Translations under genes and position numbers: made by a program
Notes under the pieces: model-generated
Databases searched by the model: none
Told to the model about the DNA's origin: nothing
Seen by the model: the letters and a program-made list of their open reading frames with translations, nothing else
Origin: Phocaeicola intestinalis
GTDB lineage: Bacteria > Bacteroidota > Bacteroidia > Bacteroidales > Bacteroidaceae
NCBI RefSeq assembly: GCF_014837065.1
Contig: NZ_JACSPP010000004.1
Coordinates: 87,346-151,345, forward strand
Reading direction: 5' to 3'
DNA length: 64,000 nt
Shown here: piece by piece, positions 10,605 to 18,684 of the stretch
Position numbering within the stretch: position 1 is the stretch's first letter
Layout of the letters: each line of letters starts with the position of its first letter

Positions 10605-10820
10605 ATCATTAATCTAATAACTTGTATACTTTTGGAAACAAAATACAAAAGATACGTCGCTTTTTAACACTTCAAGATTGAAATTCTGTATAAAAAGCAA
10701 ACAAATATGCAGGATTTCCGGTGTTGTCTTTGCTTAAAAAATAGCCAAAAACAAGCTCAGAACCTTGTATAGGACATCTTTGTGATAGTTTTTAAGACTC
10801 CTGATAAAAAGTGTAGTGAA

Positions 10821-11978
10821 ATGAAAAAAATTAGTTACCGATTGGTTTATAATCGTAAAAAACGTCTCAATGCAAGCGGAAAGGCATTGATACAAGTGGA
10901 AGCTTATTTAACAAAGCAGAAAGCCTATTTTTCCACTCACATTTATGTACGTCCCGAAGAATGGGATGCCAAAAAAGCAAGGATTGTACTTCATCCGCAG
11001 GAAGAGGCGCTGAACCGGATGCTTGACGAGTTTCTCCTAAAGCTCCAGTATGCGGAATTGGAAGGGTGGAAGCGAGGAAAAGAAATATCCTTGTCAATGC
11101 TGAAAACAGACAATGAGGCAGAAGAAAGAACAGATGTTTTTGCATTCGGTAGAAAATGGGTAGAACACTCAAAAAGCAAAGAAAGTACAAAAAACAACTT
11201 GAGCACTACATTTGCTCTTTTACACGAATTCCGCCCGGCACTATGTTTTGCGGAGATGGATTATTCGCTGCTGCTCCAGTTCGAACATTTTCTGGAAAAG
11301 AAAAAACTGAAGATAAACACAATTGCCAAACACATGCGTCATTTACGCACGCTTTGCAATGAAGCCATCAGACAAGGCGTAATGTTATCATCGGCTTCAC
11401 CTTTCATTAAATACCGGATAAAGACCACTGAAAGTAAACATGTATTCCTGCTTCCAGAAGAACTGAGAAAACTGGAAGAACTGCCGCTCGGACAGACAGG
11501 AAAAGCATTGCGCCACACACTGGATGCGTTTCTGTTTTGTTGCTACACCGGCATCCGTTATTCTGATTTTATAGAATTGCGTGAGGAAAATATCGTTTAT
11601 CCAGACAAGCAACATGCCTGGCTGACGTTCAAGTCGCAAAAGACAGGAACGGAAACTCAAGTCCCCCTTTATCTTTTGTTTCAGGGGAAAGCTCTGAAGA
11701 TATTAAAGCGATACCCCGACAAAGAGTGCTTTTTCCGTCTTCGCCCGAACCCTGACATTAACAAGGAATTGGTCAGGCTGGGCAAGCTGGCTGGTATTGA
11801 CAAGCATTTCTCTTTCCACTCGGCGCGGCACACCAATGCTACCTTATTAATATATAATGGAGCAAAACTGACTACGGTGCAAAAACTGTTAGGGCACCGC
11901 AGCATCAAAACCACGCAAATTTACGGTGAAGTGTTTTCGCAAACGTTAGTAAATGACCTGAAAAAATGTAAGTTCTAA
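10821..11978 (+). CDS. Tyrosine recombinase, probable shufflon invertase
   Basis: The 385-aa protein (start chosen at the ATG before KKISYRLVYNRK) has a Bacteroides-type arm-binding N-terminal domain, a SAM-like core-binding domain (about 105-200) and a catalytic domain with the full set of residues: Arg246 (TGIRYSD), Lys274, His333-x-x-Arg336 (HSARHT), His359 (GHRS) and Tyr368. It is divergent from the susC cap and inside the smallest invertible segment, so it turns with the promoter. Neighbouring inverted 49-bp sites make it the natural candidate for catalysing inversion at AGTTC-GGCGG-GAACT. Chromosome-encoded Bacteroides relatives invert promoters and shuffle surface genes; an integrase of a mobile element is the alternative, but no element ends or transfer genes are visible. 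Confidence 0.9.
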   Translation: MKKISYRLVYNRKKRLNASGKALIQVEAYLTKQKAYFSTHIYVRPEEWDAKKARIVLHPQEEALNRMLDEFLLKLQYAELEGWKRGKEISLSMLKTDNEAEERTDVFAFGRKWVEHSKSKESTKNNLSTTFALLHEFRPALCFAEMDYSLLLQFEHFLEKKKLKINTIAKHMRHLRTLCNEAIRQGVMLSSASPFIKYRIKTTESKHVFLLPEELRKLEELPLGQTGKALRHTLDAFLFCCYTGIRYSDFIELREENIVYPDKQHAWLTFKSQKTGTETQVPLYLLFQGKALKILKRYPDKECFFRLRPNPDINKELVRLGKLAGIDKHFSFHSARHTNATLLIYNGAKLTTVQKLLGHRSIKTTQIYGEVFSQTLVNDLKKCKF

Positions 11979-12032
11979 TGTCGCTTTTCTACAAAGCTAC
12001 AATGATTTGCCAAGGCAGTTAACTGTTTCGGC

Positions 12033-12074
12033 AGTTTCAATGCACTGAAACTTTAGTTTCAGTGCATTGAAACT
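12033..12074. repeat. 19-bp inverted repeat with 4-base loop
   Basis: Arms 12033-12051 and 12056-12074 are perfectly complementary; each arm itself contains an inner GTTTCA/TGAAAC pair. It lies 55 bases after the recombinase stop. No T-run follows on either side, so a plain intrinsic terminator is unlikely; a protein-binding or structural site is possible. Confidence 0.7.
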
Positions 12075-12290
12075 ACGGTAAAACTGCATTGCATAAGCTT
12101 ACCTGACTTTATGCATGTTTTGAAAAAGCCTAGTGCATGGACAAAACGTCATTCTTATCACGGGCAGAATCGGATTGCAAAAGTTGTAGAAACGTAAAAC
12201 TCTATGTCTCCCTGCCTGCAGGACGAACCATGCGTGAAGACTTGCCTGGGGATGATTTTGCTCATCGGGAAGTGCTGTTTGTACGTTAAA

Positions 12291-12310
12291 TTGCACTTTC
12301 GAAAGTGCAA
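12291..12310. repeat. 20-bp perfect palindrome
   Basis: TTGCACTTTCGAAAGTGCAA has no spacer. Its perfect dyad symmetry suggests a binding site for a dimeric protein inside the invertible segment. Confidence 0.6.
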
Positions 12311-12642
12311 ATACGCCTAATCCATGCTTATTTATTGCATACATTCATATCTTTGCCGAAAAGGAATGCTTTATGGATAAACATAATCTTTTCCTGCAAG
12401 AGGCCCGTAGCACAATATGCATCTAGAAATCGGCTACATGCATGTCGTTCCTTTGTGGCAATTCGAGTTGGAGTATTAAGCGTTCCTTCTATATCAAAAG
12501 GTATGGCTATTCAGTAAAAAGCAGGTAGAAAGCTTCCGGTTGAAACGCATTAATACGTACCACGACACCATTTTTTGAAAGAAACCATTTTAAAAGAAGT
12601 CCTTATAGTTTCCTCATACTCAATACGTTAATAATCATCTTT

Positions 12643-12691
12643 AGTTCGGCGGGAACTTTGGTGGTTTCTTTCATCGGCTTGCAGACGCAAG
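12643..12691 (+). repeat. 49-bp crossover site, cassette B
   Basis: It is identical to the expressed-gene site but inverted relative to it. The reading frame Ser-Ser-Ala-Gly-Thr is kept. The upstream sequence is unrelated to the susC cap. Confidence 0.9.
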
Positions 12692-15624
12692 AGCTCGACA
12701 TCCGACCGGTTATGAAAGTTGTACTGAAGTCGGATGCTGAGGTATTGGACGAAGTGATGGTGGTGGCTTATGGTACTGCAAAGAAGTCGACATTTACCGG
12801 TTCGGCAGCTACAATCAAGAATGACAAAATCGCTTCACGGCAAACTTCAAATATCACGAATGCTTTGACCGGACAGGTTGCCGGAGTGCAAACTACAAGC
12901 AATACTGGCCAACCGGGAAAGGATGCGGAAGTGCGCATTCGGGGTATCGGATCTATCTCAGCCAGCAACAGACCTCTTTATGTAGTGGACGGCGTACCTT
13001 ATGACGGTGAATTGTCTGCCATCAGCTCTACTGATATCGAATCGATGACCGTATTGAAAGACGCAGCTTCAAATGCTTTGTATGGTGCCCGCGGTGCAAA
13101 CGGTGTCATTTTGATTACTACTAAGCGGGGTGCCAATGGGGAAGCACGTGTGAATTTTAATGCCAAATGGGGTGTAAACAAGCGCGGTATCGCTTCATAC
13201 GAACGCATTACAGATCCAGGCAAATTCTATGAATTGAATTACGCTTCTATCTACAATGCAGATTTGGAAGGTTATCTGGCAAACGGAGACTTAGCTGCTG
13301 CTAATGCATACGCCAATCAGGCTATGTTGTCTTCGGCTTATTTAGGATACCAAGTATTCAGTGTGCCGAATGGTGAACAGCTGATAGGAATGGACGGAAA
13401 ACTGAATCCGAATGCGAAGCTAGGGTATTCTGACGGGACATATACTTATCTCCCTGACGATTGGACGGACGAATTGTTCCAAAACAATTTGCGTCAGGAA
13501 TATAATTTGAGTGTCAGTGGTGCCAATGAAAAATTGAACTATTACATGTCTGCCGGTTATTTGGACGATCAGGGAATTGTCCCTAATTCCGGATTCCAGC
13601 GTTATTCAGCCCGCTTGAAAGCGGATTATCAAGTCAAACCGTGGCTGAAAATGAGCGGCAATGTATCGTTCACCCATTACGACAGTCGGGAACAGGATAC
13701 CGAAAGCGGTACTTCTAATGCCAATGCATTTTATGCCGCGAACATCATTGGTGCTATTTATCCGATGTATGTACGTGATGCAAAGGGAAATATCATGGTG
13801 GATAATCGTGGTTCCCAGCGTTATGACTATGGGTCGGACACAAATTTCTCACGCTCGAACGTAATTCCCAATGCTAACCCATTGGCAAGCTATATGCTTG
13901 ACAAAATGGAATATTCCGGTGATGTTGTCAGTGGAAAATGGGGTGCCGACATCGACATTTGGGGCGGCATCAAAGCAAGAATCAATATCGGCGTGGATGC
14001 GAACAATGTGCATTATTCTAATATGGTCAATCCGTTTTACGGACAATATTCCGAAACAAGCGGTGTGGGCGGTATCGTCAGTGTAGCCACACAGCGCACT
14101 TTCAGTACGAACCAACAGTATTTGCTGACTTATAACCGGACGTTCAATCATGTACATAATGTAGACATTCTTGCCGGACATGAGAATTATAACTACAAAT
14201 ACCAGTATTTATACGGCCAGCGTGAGAAAGTATACAATCCGAATATTCCCGAACTGAATAATGCCATTTCCAACCAAATCAACGAATCCTATACGCAAAA
14301 ATACGCAACGGAAGGTTGGCTGTTCCGCGGACAATATGATTATGACGGAAAATATTTCGCATCTGTATCTTACCGTCACGACGCTTCTTCTTGCTTTGCT
14401 CCTGAAAACCGTTGGGGTAATTTCTGGTCGGTAGGGGCAGGATGGCTTATCAACCGCGAGAAATTCATGGAAAACCAGCATTGGATTAACATGTTGAAGT
14501 TTAAAATCAGTTATGGTACCCAAGGTAATGATAACCTGATGTATGAAGGCGGGCTTTATCGTAACTATTATCCCTATATGGACCAATACACATTGGCAAA
14601 CAGCAATGGTGATTTTTCTACATCATTGTATTATAAAGGAAACAGAGACATCACATGGGAAACTTCGCACAGCTTCAATACTGGATTTGACTTCACATTC
14701 TGGGACGGGAAATTAAGCGGTAGTGTGGAATACTTCTCGCGCAAAACCACCGACATGCTCTATTTCAAGCCAGTGGCTTCGTCATTGGGTTATTCGCGTA
14801 TGCCGGAAAACGTGGGTTCAATGGTGAACCGTGGCATTGAAATTGATTTGTACTCGACTGTAATCGATACAAAAAACATATCATGGGACATCAATCTCAA
14901 TCTTACCCACTTTAAGAACAAAGTGCTGGAACTGGCTCCCGAGCTGAACGGGCAAATGATTGACGGCGCACGTATCTATCGCGAAGGGGATTCCATGTAC
15001 CAGCTATACCTGCCTAGATATCTGGGTGTAAATCCGGATACCGGTGAAGCCCAATATGCGTTGGTTCAACCAGACGAGGAAGGAAATACAGTCACAACAG
15101 ATTATGCCGTGGCTTCGGAGAACCGTTTCGCTACAGGCGATATCTTGCCGAAAGTATATGGCGGTTTCGGCACCAGCCTTAAAGTTTACGGGTTTGACTT
15201 CTCCATTTCATTTGCCTACCAACTGGGCGGACGCATGATAGACAATACTTACGCTGATTTAATGAGTGATGAAGCAATGGGTCATGCCTTGCACGTAGAC
15301 ATGCTGAATGCCTGGACTCCGGAAAACAGAAACACGGATGTGCCACGCATGAACGCCAATAACGTGTATACTACTTATACATCAGACAGATGGTTGACAA
15401 GCTCAAACTACCTGAGCCTGCAAAACATCACTTTCAGTTATACTTTGCCGAAGAAGTGGACGCGCAAGTTACAGATAGAAGGAGTACGCCTCTTCTTCGT
15501 GGCAGACAACGTGGCTTTGTGGACAGCACGCAAAGGTTTTGACCCGCGGCAAGGATATGTATCTACTGATAATGTATATTCTCCAATCCGTACTATTTCC
15601 GGCGGAATATCATTGGATTTCTAA
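12643..15624 (+). pseudogene. Silent SusC body, cassette B (start-less, intact body)
   Basis: This is 993 codons of uninterrupted SusC: regulatory-like domain remainder, LDEVMVVAYGTAKKS, plug motifs VVDGVPYDGE and GARGANGV, and a complete barrel ending ISLDF. There is no ATG, signal peptide or promoter at its start; the first usable codon is a TTG inside the domain. Fusion to the 67-residue cap would give 1060 aa, a normal SusC length. The barrel differs widely from the expressed body, while the first about 100 bases are nearly the same as those of cassette D (24439). Best seen as a functional storage cassette. Confidence 0.9.
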
Positions 15625-15645
15625 CGTTTAAATAAAAGGAAAATT

Positions 15646-17232
15646 ATGAAACTGAATAACAATTTTATAATAATAGCAGGCATTACACTGGCACTTGCGT
15701 CTTGCGACTTAGATAAGTTCCCGGAAGGCCAGTATGTGTCTGACGAGCAAAAGGAAAACATAATCGAAAGCCGTCCGAATCTGATAACGGCAGAAGCCAA
15801 TGCCATGGCTGCCAGACTGAATTTCTTTGGCACGATTTCCGATGACCTTAATACATACCATAGCGACTATGGAGTTCCTGCCGTGTCTTTACAACTGGAA
15901 TCTGGAGGTCAGGACATTGTGGCATCTACAAGCGGCTATAACTGGTTTAGTCGTTCTCAGAATTATGCCGACCGGGATTATGCCGATGCAAGCGGGGCTG
16001 AGTTTATTTGGAAGATTTTCTATAATCACATGAAGGCAGCCAATGATTTGTTGAAACTTATTGATGCGAATACAGAAGATGCAGATTTGCAACGCTACCG
16101 GGGGCAGGCTTTGGCAGCACGTGCATACGATTACTTAAACTTGGTACAATGTTTCCAGTTTACTTATGCAGGACATGAAAGTGCATTAGCTGTTCCTATT
16201 GTCACAGAAACAAAAACAGACGAGGAACTTCAAAATAATCCACGTGCTACAGTCGAACAAGTTTATGAACAAATCATGAACGATTTGAATCAAGCCGCAG
16301 AACTATTAGCCGGTTTTGACGCAGGCAGCAATAAAGACCAAATAGACGAAGCCGTGGTATATGGCTTGCGTGCCCGTGCCAACCTGCTTATGCAAAACTG
16401 GGCTGCCGCAGCAGAAGATGCAGACAAAGCTATTCAAGGTGGCACTCCGCAGTCTTTGCAGGAAGTCTCTACTCCAACGTTCAATTCGGCTACCGCCAGT
16501 TCTTGGCTATGGGGAATTCTGATTTCACCAGATAACGAGGTGGTAACCACAGGCATCATCAATTGGCCTTCTCATCTATGCTCTTTTACTGGAAACGGTT
16601 ATACGACATTAACCGGGACATTCCGTTCGGTCAGTTCGTCTCTTTATGAACAGATTCCTGATACAGACATCCGCAAGCAGTGGTTTATTTCTCCTGACAC
16701 TACTTCAACGCTGGTAGATAATGAAACGGTAAACGGTACTCCTGTCATTGAATATTTTGGTTTGGCTCCATACGTAAATACCAAATTCGGTGCTTACCAG
16801 AGTGTGTTTGGAAATACAACCAATTCTTCAGACTGGCCTCTGATGCGTGTAGAAGAAATGTATTTGATTAAAGCTGAGGCAGAAGCCATGTCCGGAAATC
16901 TTGGAGCAGGAAAATCCACTTTGGAAAGTTTTGTGCAAACTTACCGTAATCCATCCTTTACAAGTCATGCTACTTCAGCTGAAGAATTGCAAGATGAAGT
17001 TTGGCTGCAACGCAGAATGGAACTATGGGGTGAAGGTTTCGCTCTGTTCGACATTTTACGATTGAAGAAACCTATTGTAAGAAAGGGTACAAACTATCCG
17101 GCATCTGTCCAATTCAATTTGGATCCGGAGTCGCAAATTATGATTTATCGCATTCCGCAGTGTGAAATGGAAACCAACGAAGGAATCACTGATGAAGATA
17201 ACAACCCGGCAGCAGAGCGTCCTACGCTGTAA
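15646..17232 (+). CDS. SusD/RagB-family lipoprotein, cassette B
   Basis: The 528-aa protein has lipobox LASC (Cys20), then DLDKFPEGQ and SusD helical repeats (GQALAARAYDYLNLVQCFQF), with the C-terminal RVEEMYLIKAEAEAMSG and RRMELWGEGFALFDILRLK signature. It starts 21 bases after its susC body with no promoter of its own, so it should be silent until the cap and promoter are placed upstream of 12643. Coding capacity is intact, so the cassette seems to be held under selection. Confidence 0.95.
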   Translation: MKLNNNFIIIAGITLALASCDLDKFPEGQYVSDEQKENIIESRPNLITAEANAMAARLNFFGTISDDLNTYHSDYGVPAVSLQLESGGQDIVASTSGYNWFSRSQNYADRDYADASGAEFIWKIFYNHMKAANDLLKLIDANTEDADLQRYRGQALAARAYDYLNLVQCFQFTYAGHESALAVPIVTETKTDEELQNNPRATVEQVYEQIMNDLNQAAELLAGFDAGSNKDQIDEAVVYGLRARANLLMQNWAAAAEDADKAIQGGTPQSLQEVSTPTFNSATASSWLWGILISPDNEVVTTGIINWPSHLCSFTGNGYTTLTGTFRSVSSSLYEQIPDTDIRKQWFISPDTTSTLVDNETVNGTPVIEYFGLAPYVNTKFGAYQSVFGNTTNSSDWPLMRVEEMYLIKAEAEAMSGNLGAGKSTLESFVQTYRNPSFTSHATSAEELQDEVWLQRRMELWGEGFALFDILRLKKPIVRKGTNYPASVQFNLDPESQIMIYRIPQCEMETNEGITDEDNNPAAERPTL

Positions 17233-17438
17233 ATCTTTAGTATAAATAGAAATGAAGAGGGTGTGCCCCTAACTGATTATGACATATAAATGGTACAGAC
17301 TGAACATTCTGTTATAAACCAATCCATATAAACGGTGGTCATCTGGTATATCGGTGTAGTAGTCTATGGCAATCTCGTATTCGGGTGCACTCTCTTCATT
17401 ATGTTTCACATATATACAATGTTTGAATGCAAGAAGCG

Positions 17439-17517
17439 TTACATTTGTTCCTTTAACCATAAACTGAAAAAGCGGTCATACACTTGATAGGTCCCCTGCT
17501 CTTCGGTAATTATCAGT
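17439..17517 (-). pseudogene. C-terminal scrap of an AAA+ ATPase
   Basis: In one minus-strand frame this short stretch reads EEQGTYQVYDRFFSLWLKEQM then stop. It resembles the C-terminal end of archaeal/Bacteroidetes ATPase_2-type proteins (xYxVYDRFFSLWL). Nothing upstream continues the frame; it abuts the end of the small gene at 17513. The match is by eye on few residues. Confidence 0.4.
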
Positions 17518-17758
17518 GTTTGTCGACAGCACCGTCCAGTTTCCCCGTCAGAAATTCTCTTTTAAGCCATTCATATATATAGGAAGGGCTTTGGCTGTAT
17601 AAGCCAGTTTCTTTGTCAGAAAGTACTCTGAACGTATCAGATGTATAGACTATGTTCAGTGCGGAAGGTATGTCTAATTGAAAATCCGCAATCAAAAAAT
17701 CTGTTATCTTATCGACTATGTGTGAAATCAGATAGTCCTGTTGGATTGGTGTCATCAT
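17513..17758 (-). CDS. Small protein, third gene of the DUF3791/DUF3990 cluster
   Basis: This 81-aa protein has a helical N-terminus and the motif SDKETGLYSQSPSYIYEWLK near the C-terminus, a pattern I associate with small proteins encoded beside DUF3990 genes; I cannot name a family with certainty. Its ATG overlaps the stop of the DUF3990 gene by four bases, implying translational coupling. The product is small, without signal peptide or membrane segment, so probably cytoplasmic. It could be an antitoxin-like partner of the DUF3990 protein, which is inference from gene order only. Confidence 0.65.
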   Translation of the reverse strand: MMTPIQQDYLISHIVDKITDFLIADFQLDIPSALNIVYTSDTFRVLSDKETGLYSQSPSYIYEWLKREFLTGKLDGAVDKH

Positions 17759-18228
17759 ATTCTTTCCAATAAGTTAATGCTTCGTAAAGTCCCGAAAAAG
17801 AATTGTCTGTTCAATTGTTTGTATTCCAATTCCTTTGCCAATTCCTCCAGAGTACAGAAACCTTCTTCGTAACGGCTTAAAAGGTAAGCTACCCCGTCAT
17901 CAGCTATCGGACCCATCACAATATCGTAATGATGTGAAAAGGCAGGGATACTCCTTGTTCTATTCCGGTAAATGAATTCTGCCCACTCTTTGCTTGGCTT
18001 TTCAAAAAGCAGGACGTTCAGAAACGGAGCCGAGAGATACGTTTCATCAAATTGATATTTCTGTACAATCGGACTTCCGCCAAGAATCCGTGCTTTCTTG
18101 GCTGCCATATTTTCAGCCTGCACAAGAATATCAGTCAGATAAAAGCCTTGACCAAAGTCCTTGTACGGATTGGATTTTCGAATGTCTATCTGCTGAAAAT
18201 CAACATTAGTCCCATGATAAAGTATCAT
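17755..18228 (-). CDS. DUF3990 protein, ADP-ribosyltransferase-like fold
   Basis: The 157-aa protein starts LYHGTN and continues with DFGQGFYLTD, the order and spacing of the first two motifs of ADP-ribosyltransferase-type folds (HGT and GxGFYLT), to which DUF3990 is usually assigned. A later IVMGPIADDGVAYLL segment is typical of the family. No signal peptide is present. It is the middle gene of a three-gene cluster with 4-base overlaps on both sides. The likely activity is modification of a cell component using NAD, with toxicity controlled by the flanking small proteins; the sequence gives no target. It lies in the gap before silent cassette C. Confidence 0.8.
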   Translation of the reverse strand: MILYHGTNVDFQQIDIRKSNPYKDFGQGFYLTDILVQAENMAAKKARILGGSPIVQKYQFDETYLSAPFLNVLLFEKPSKEWAEFIYRNRTRSIPAFSHHYDIVMGPIADDGVAYLLSRYEEGFCTLEELAKELEYKQLNRQFFFGTLRSINLLERI

Positions 18229-18443
18229 ATCAGTTGTCCTCCGTTTTTTTTGCAGATGACAATCAAGTCATCCACGGCATCATCAATGGATTGCAAATGC
18301 TCTACGCCGTAAAAGTCATTCAGAAAATCCACGCCTTTAAACCGATATAGGTATAAAAAAGCATTCTTGACCGAAAGGCTGAAACGCTTGGCAAAAGCAC
18401 GTATGCATGCATTTATATAAGGTATCTTATACTTATCATCCAT
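18225..18443 (-). CDS. DUF3791-like small protein, first gene of the cluster
   Basis: This 72-aa protein (start at the ATG of MDDKYKIPYINAC; the upstream TTG overlaps the promoter) shows YLYRFKGVDFLNDFYGVEHLQS and DDLIVICKKNGGQ, fitting DUF3791, a family regularly found just upstream of DUF3990. Its stop overlaps the next start by four bases. A TACCTTTG -7 element lies at 18468-18475 on the minus strand. Cytoplasmic; role unknown, possibly an antitoxin. Confidence 0.75.
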   Translation of the reverse strand: MDDKYKIPYINACIRAFAKRFSLSVKNAFLYLYRFKGVDFLNDFYGVEHLQSIDDAVDDLIVICKKNGGQLI

Positions 18444-18467
18444 AACTAAAGGTGTTTGAGTTTCACA

Positions 18468-18475
18468 CAAAGGTA
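18468..18475 (-). promoter_or_regulatory. Candidate -7 element of the DUF3791/DUF3990 cluster
   Basis: TACCTTTG on the minus strand lies 25 bases before the ATG at 18443. The -33 element is not clear. Confidence 0.5.
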
Positions 18476-18635
18476 ATCAAAAATTCTATTATCTCATCAT
18501 TTTCAGATATATCTCGGGTAGAAAAATTTCAGACGAAACCCTGTTATACTCTATATGAACCAATCATGAGAAAGAACAAAGCATAATTATAAATTCTGTA
18601 ATTCGTTTATAAACAGTCATTTATAGGCATCATCA

Positions 18636-18684
18636 AGTTCGGCGGGAACTTTGGTAGTTTCTTTCATCGGCTTGCAGACGCAAG
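18636..18684 (+). repeat. 49-bp crossover site, cassette C
   Basis: The AGTTCGGCGGGAACT core is unchanged. It shares the single GTAGTT variant with cassette A. It is inverted relative to the expressed site. Confidence 0.9.

Larger units (their letters stand above)
10337..12642. other. Predicted minimal invertible segment: cap, promoter and recombinase
   Basis: This 2.3-kb segment lies between the inverted, identical 49-bp sites at 10288-10336 and 12643-12691. It contains the first 67 codons of susC, its promoter, the recombinase gene and two palindromes. Flipping it would fuse the cap in frame to the body at 12643 (predicted 1060 aa) and leave the present body without a start. Orientation in other cells has not been seen here; the inference is from repeat geometry. 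Confidence 0.75.
11979..12642. other. Non-coding stretch between recombinase and silent cassette B
   Basis: I see no convincing gene. It holds a 19-bp inverted repeat (12033-12074), a 20-bp perfect palindrome (12291-12310), and a TATCTTTG at 12348-12355 that resembles a -7 element without a matching -33. A short open reading frame after that element stops within about 20 codons. The rest may be the remnant of a lost gene. Confidence 0.5.

Noticed and set aside
12305..12517. 70-codon plus-strand frame before cassette B
   Set aside because: Starts inside the 12291-12310 palindrome; composition is not protein-like. A TATCTTTG nearby has no matching -33.
17269..17460. 63-codon minus-strand frame after the DUF3990 cluster
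   Set aside because: No family recognised and it overlaps, in another frame, the ATPase-like scrap (YDRFFSLWL), which looks the more meaningful reading.
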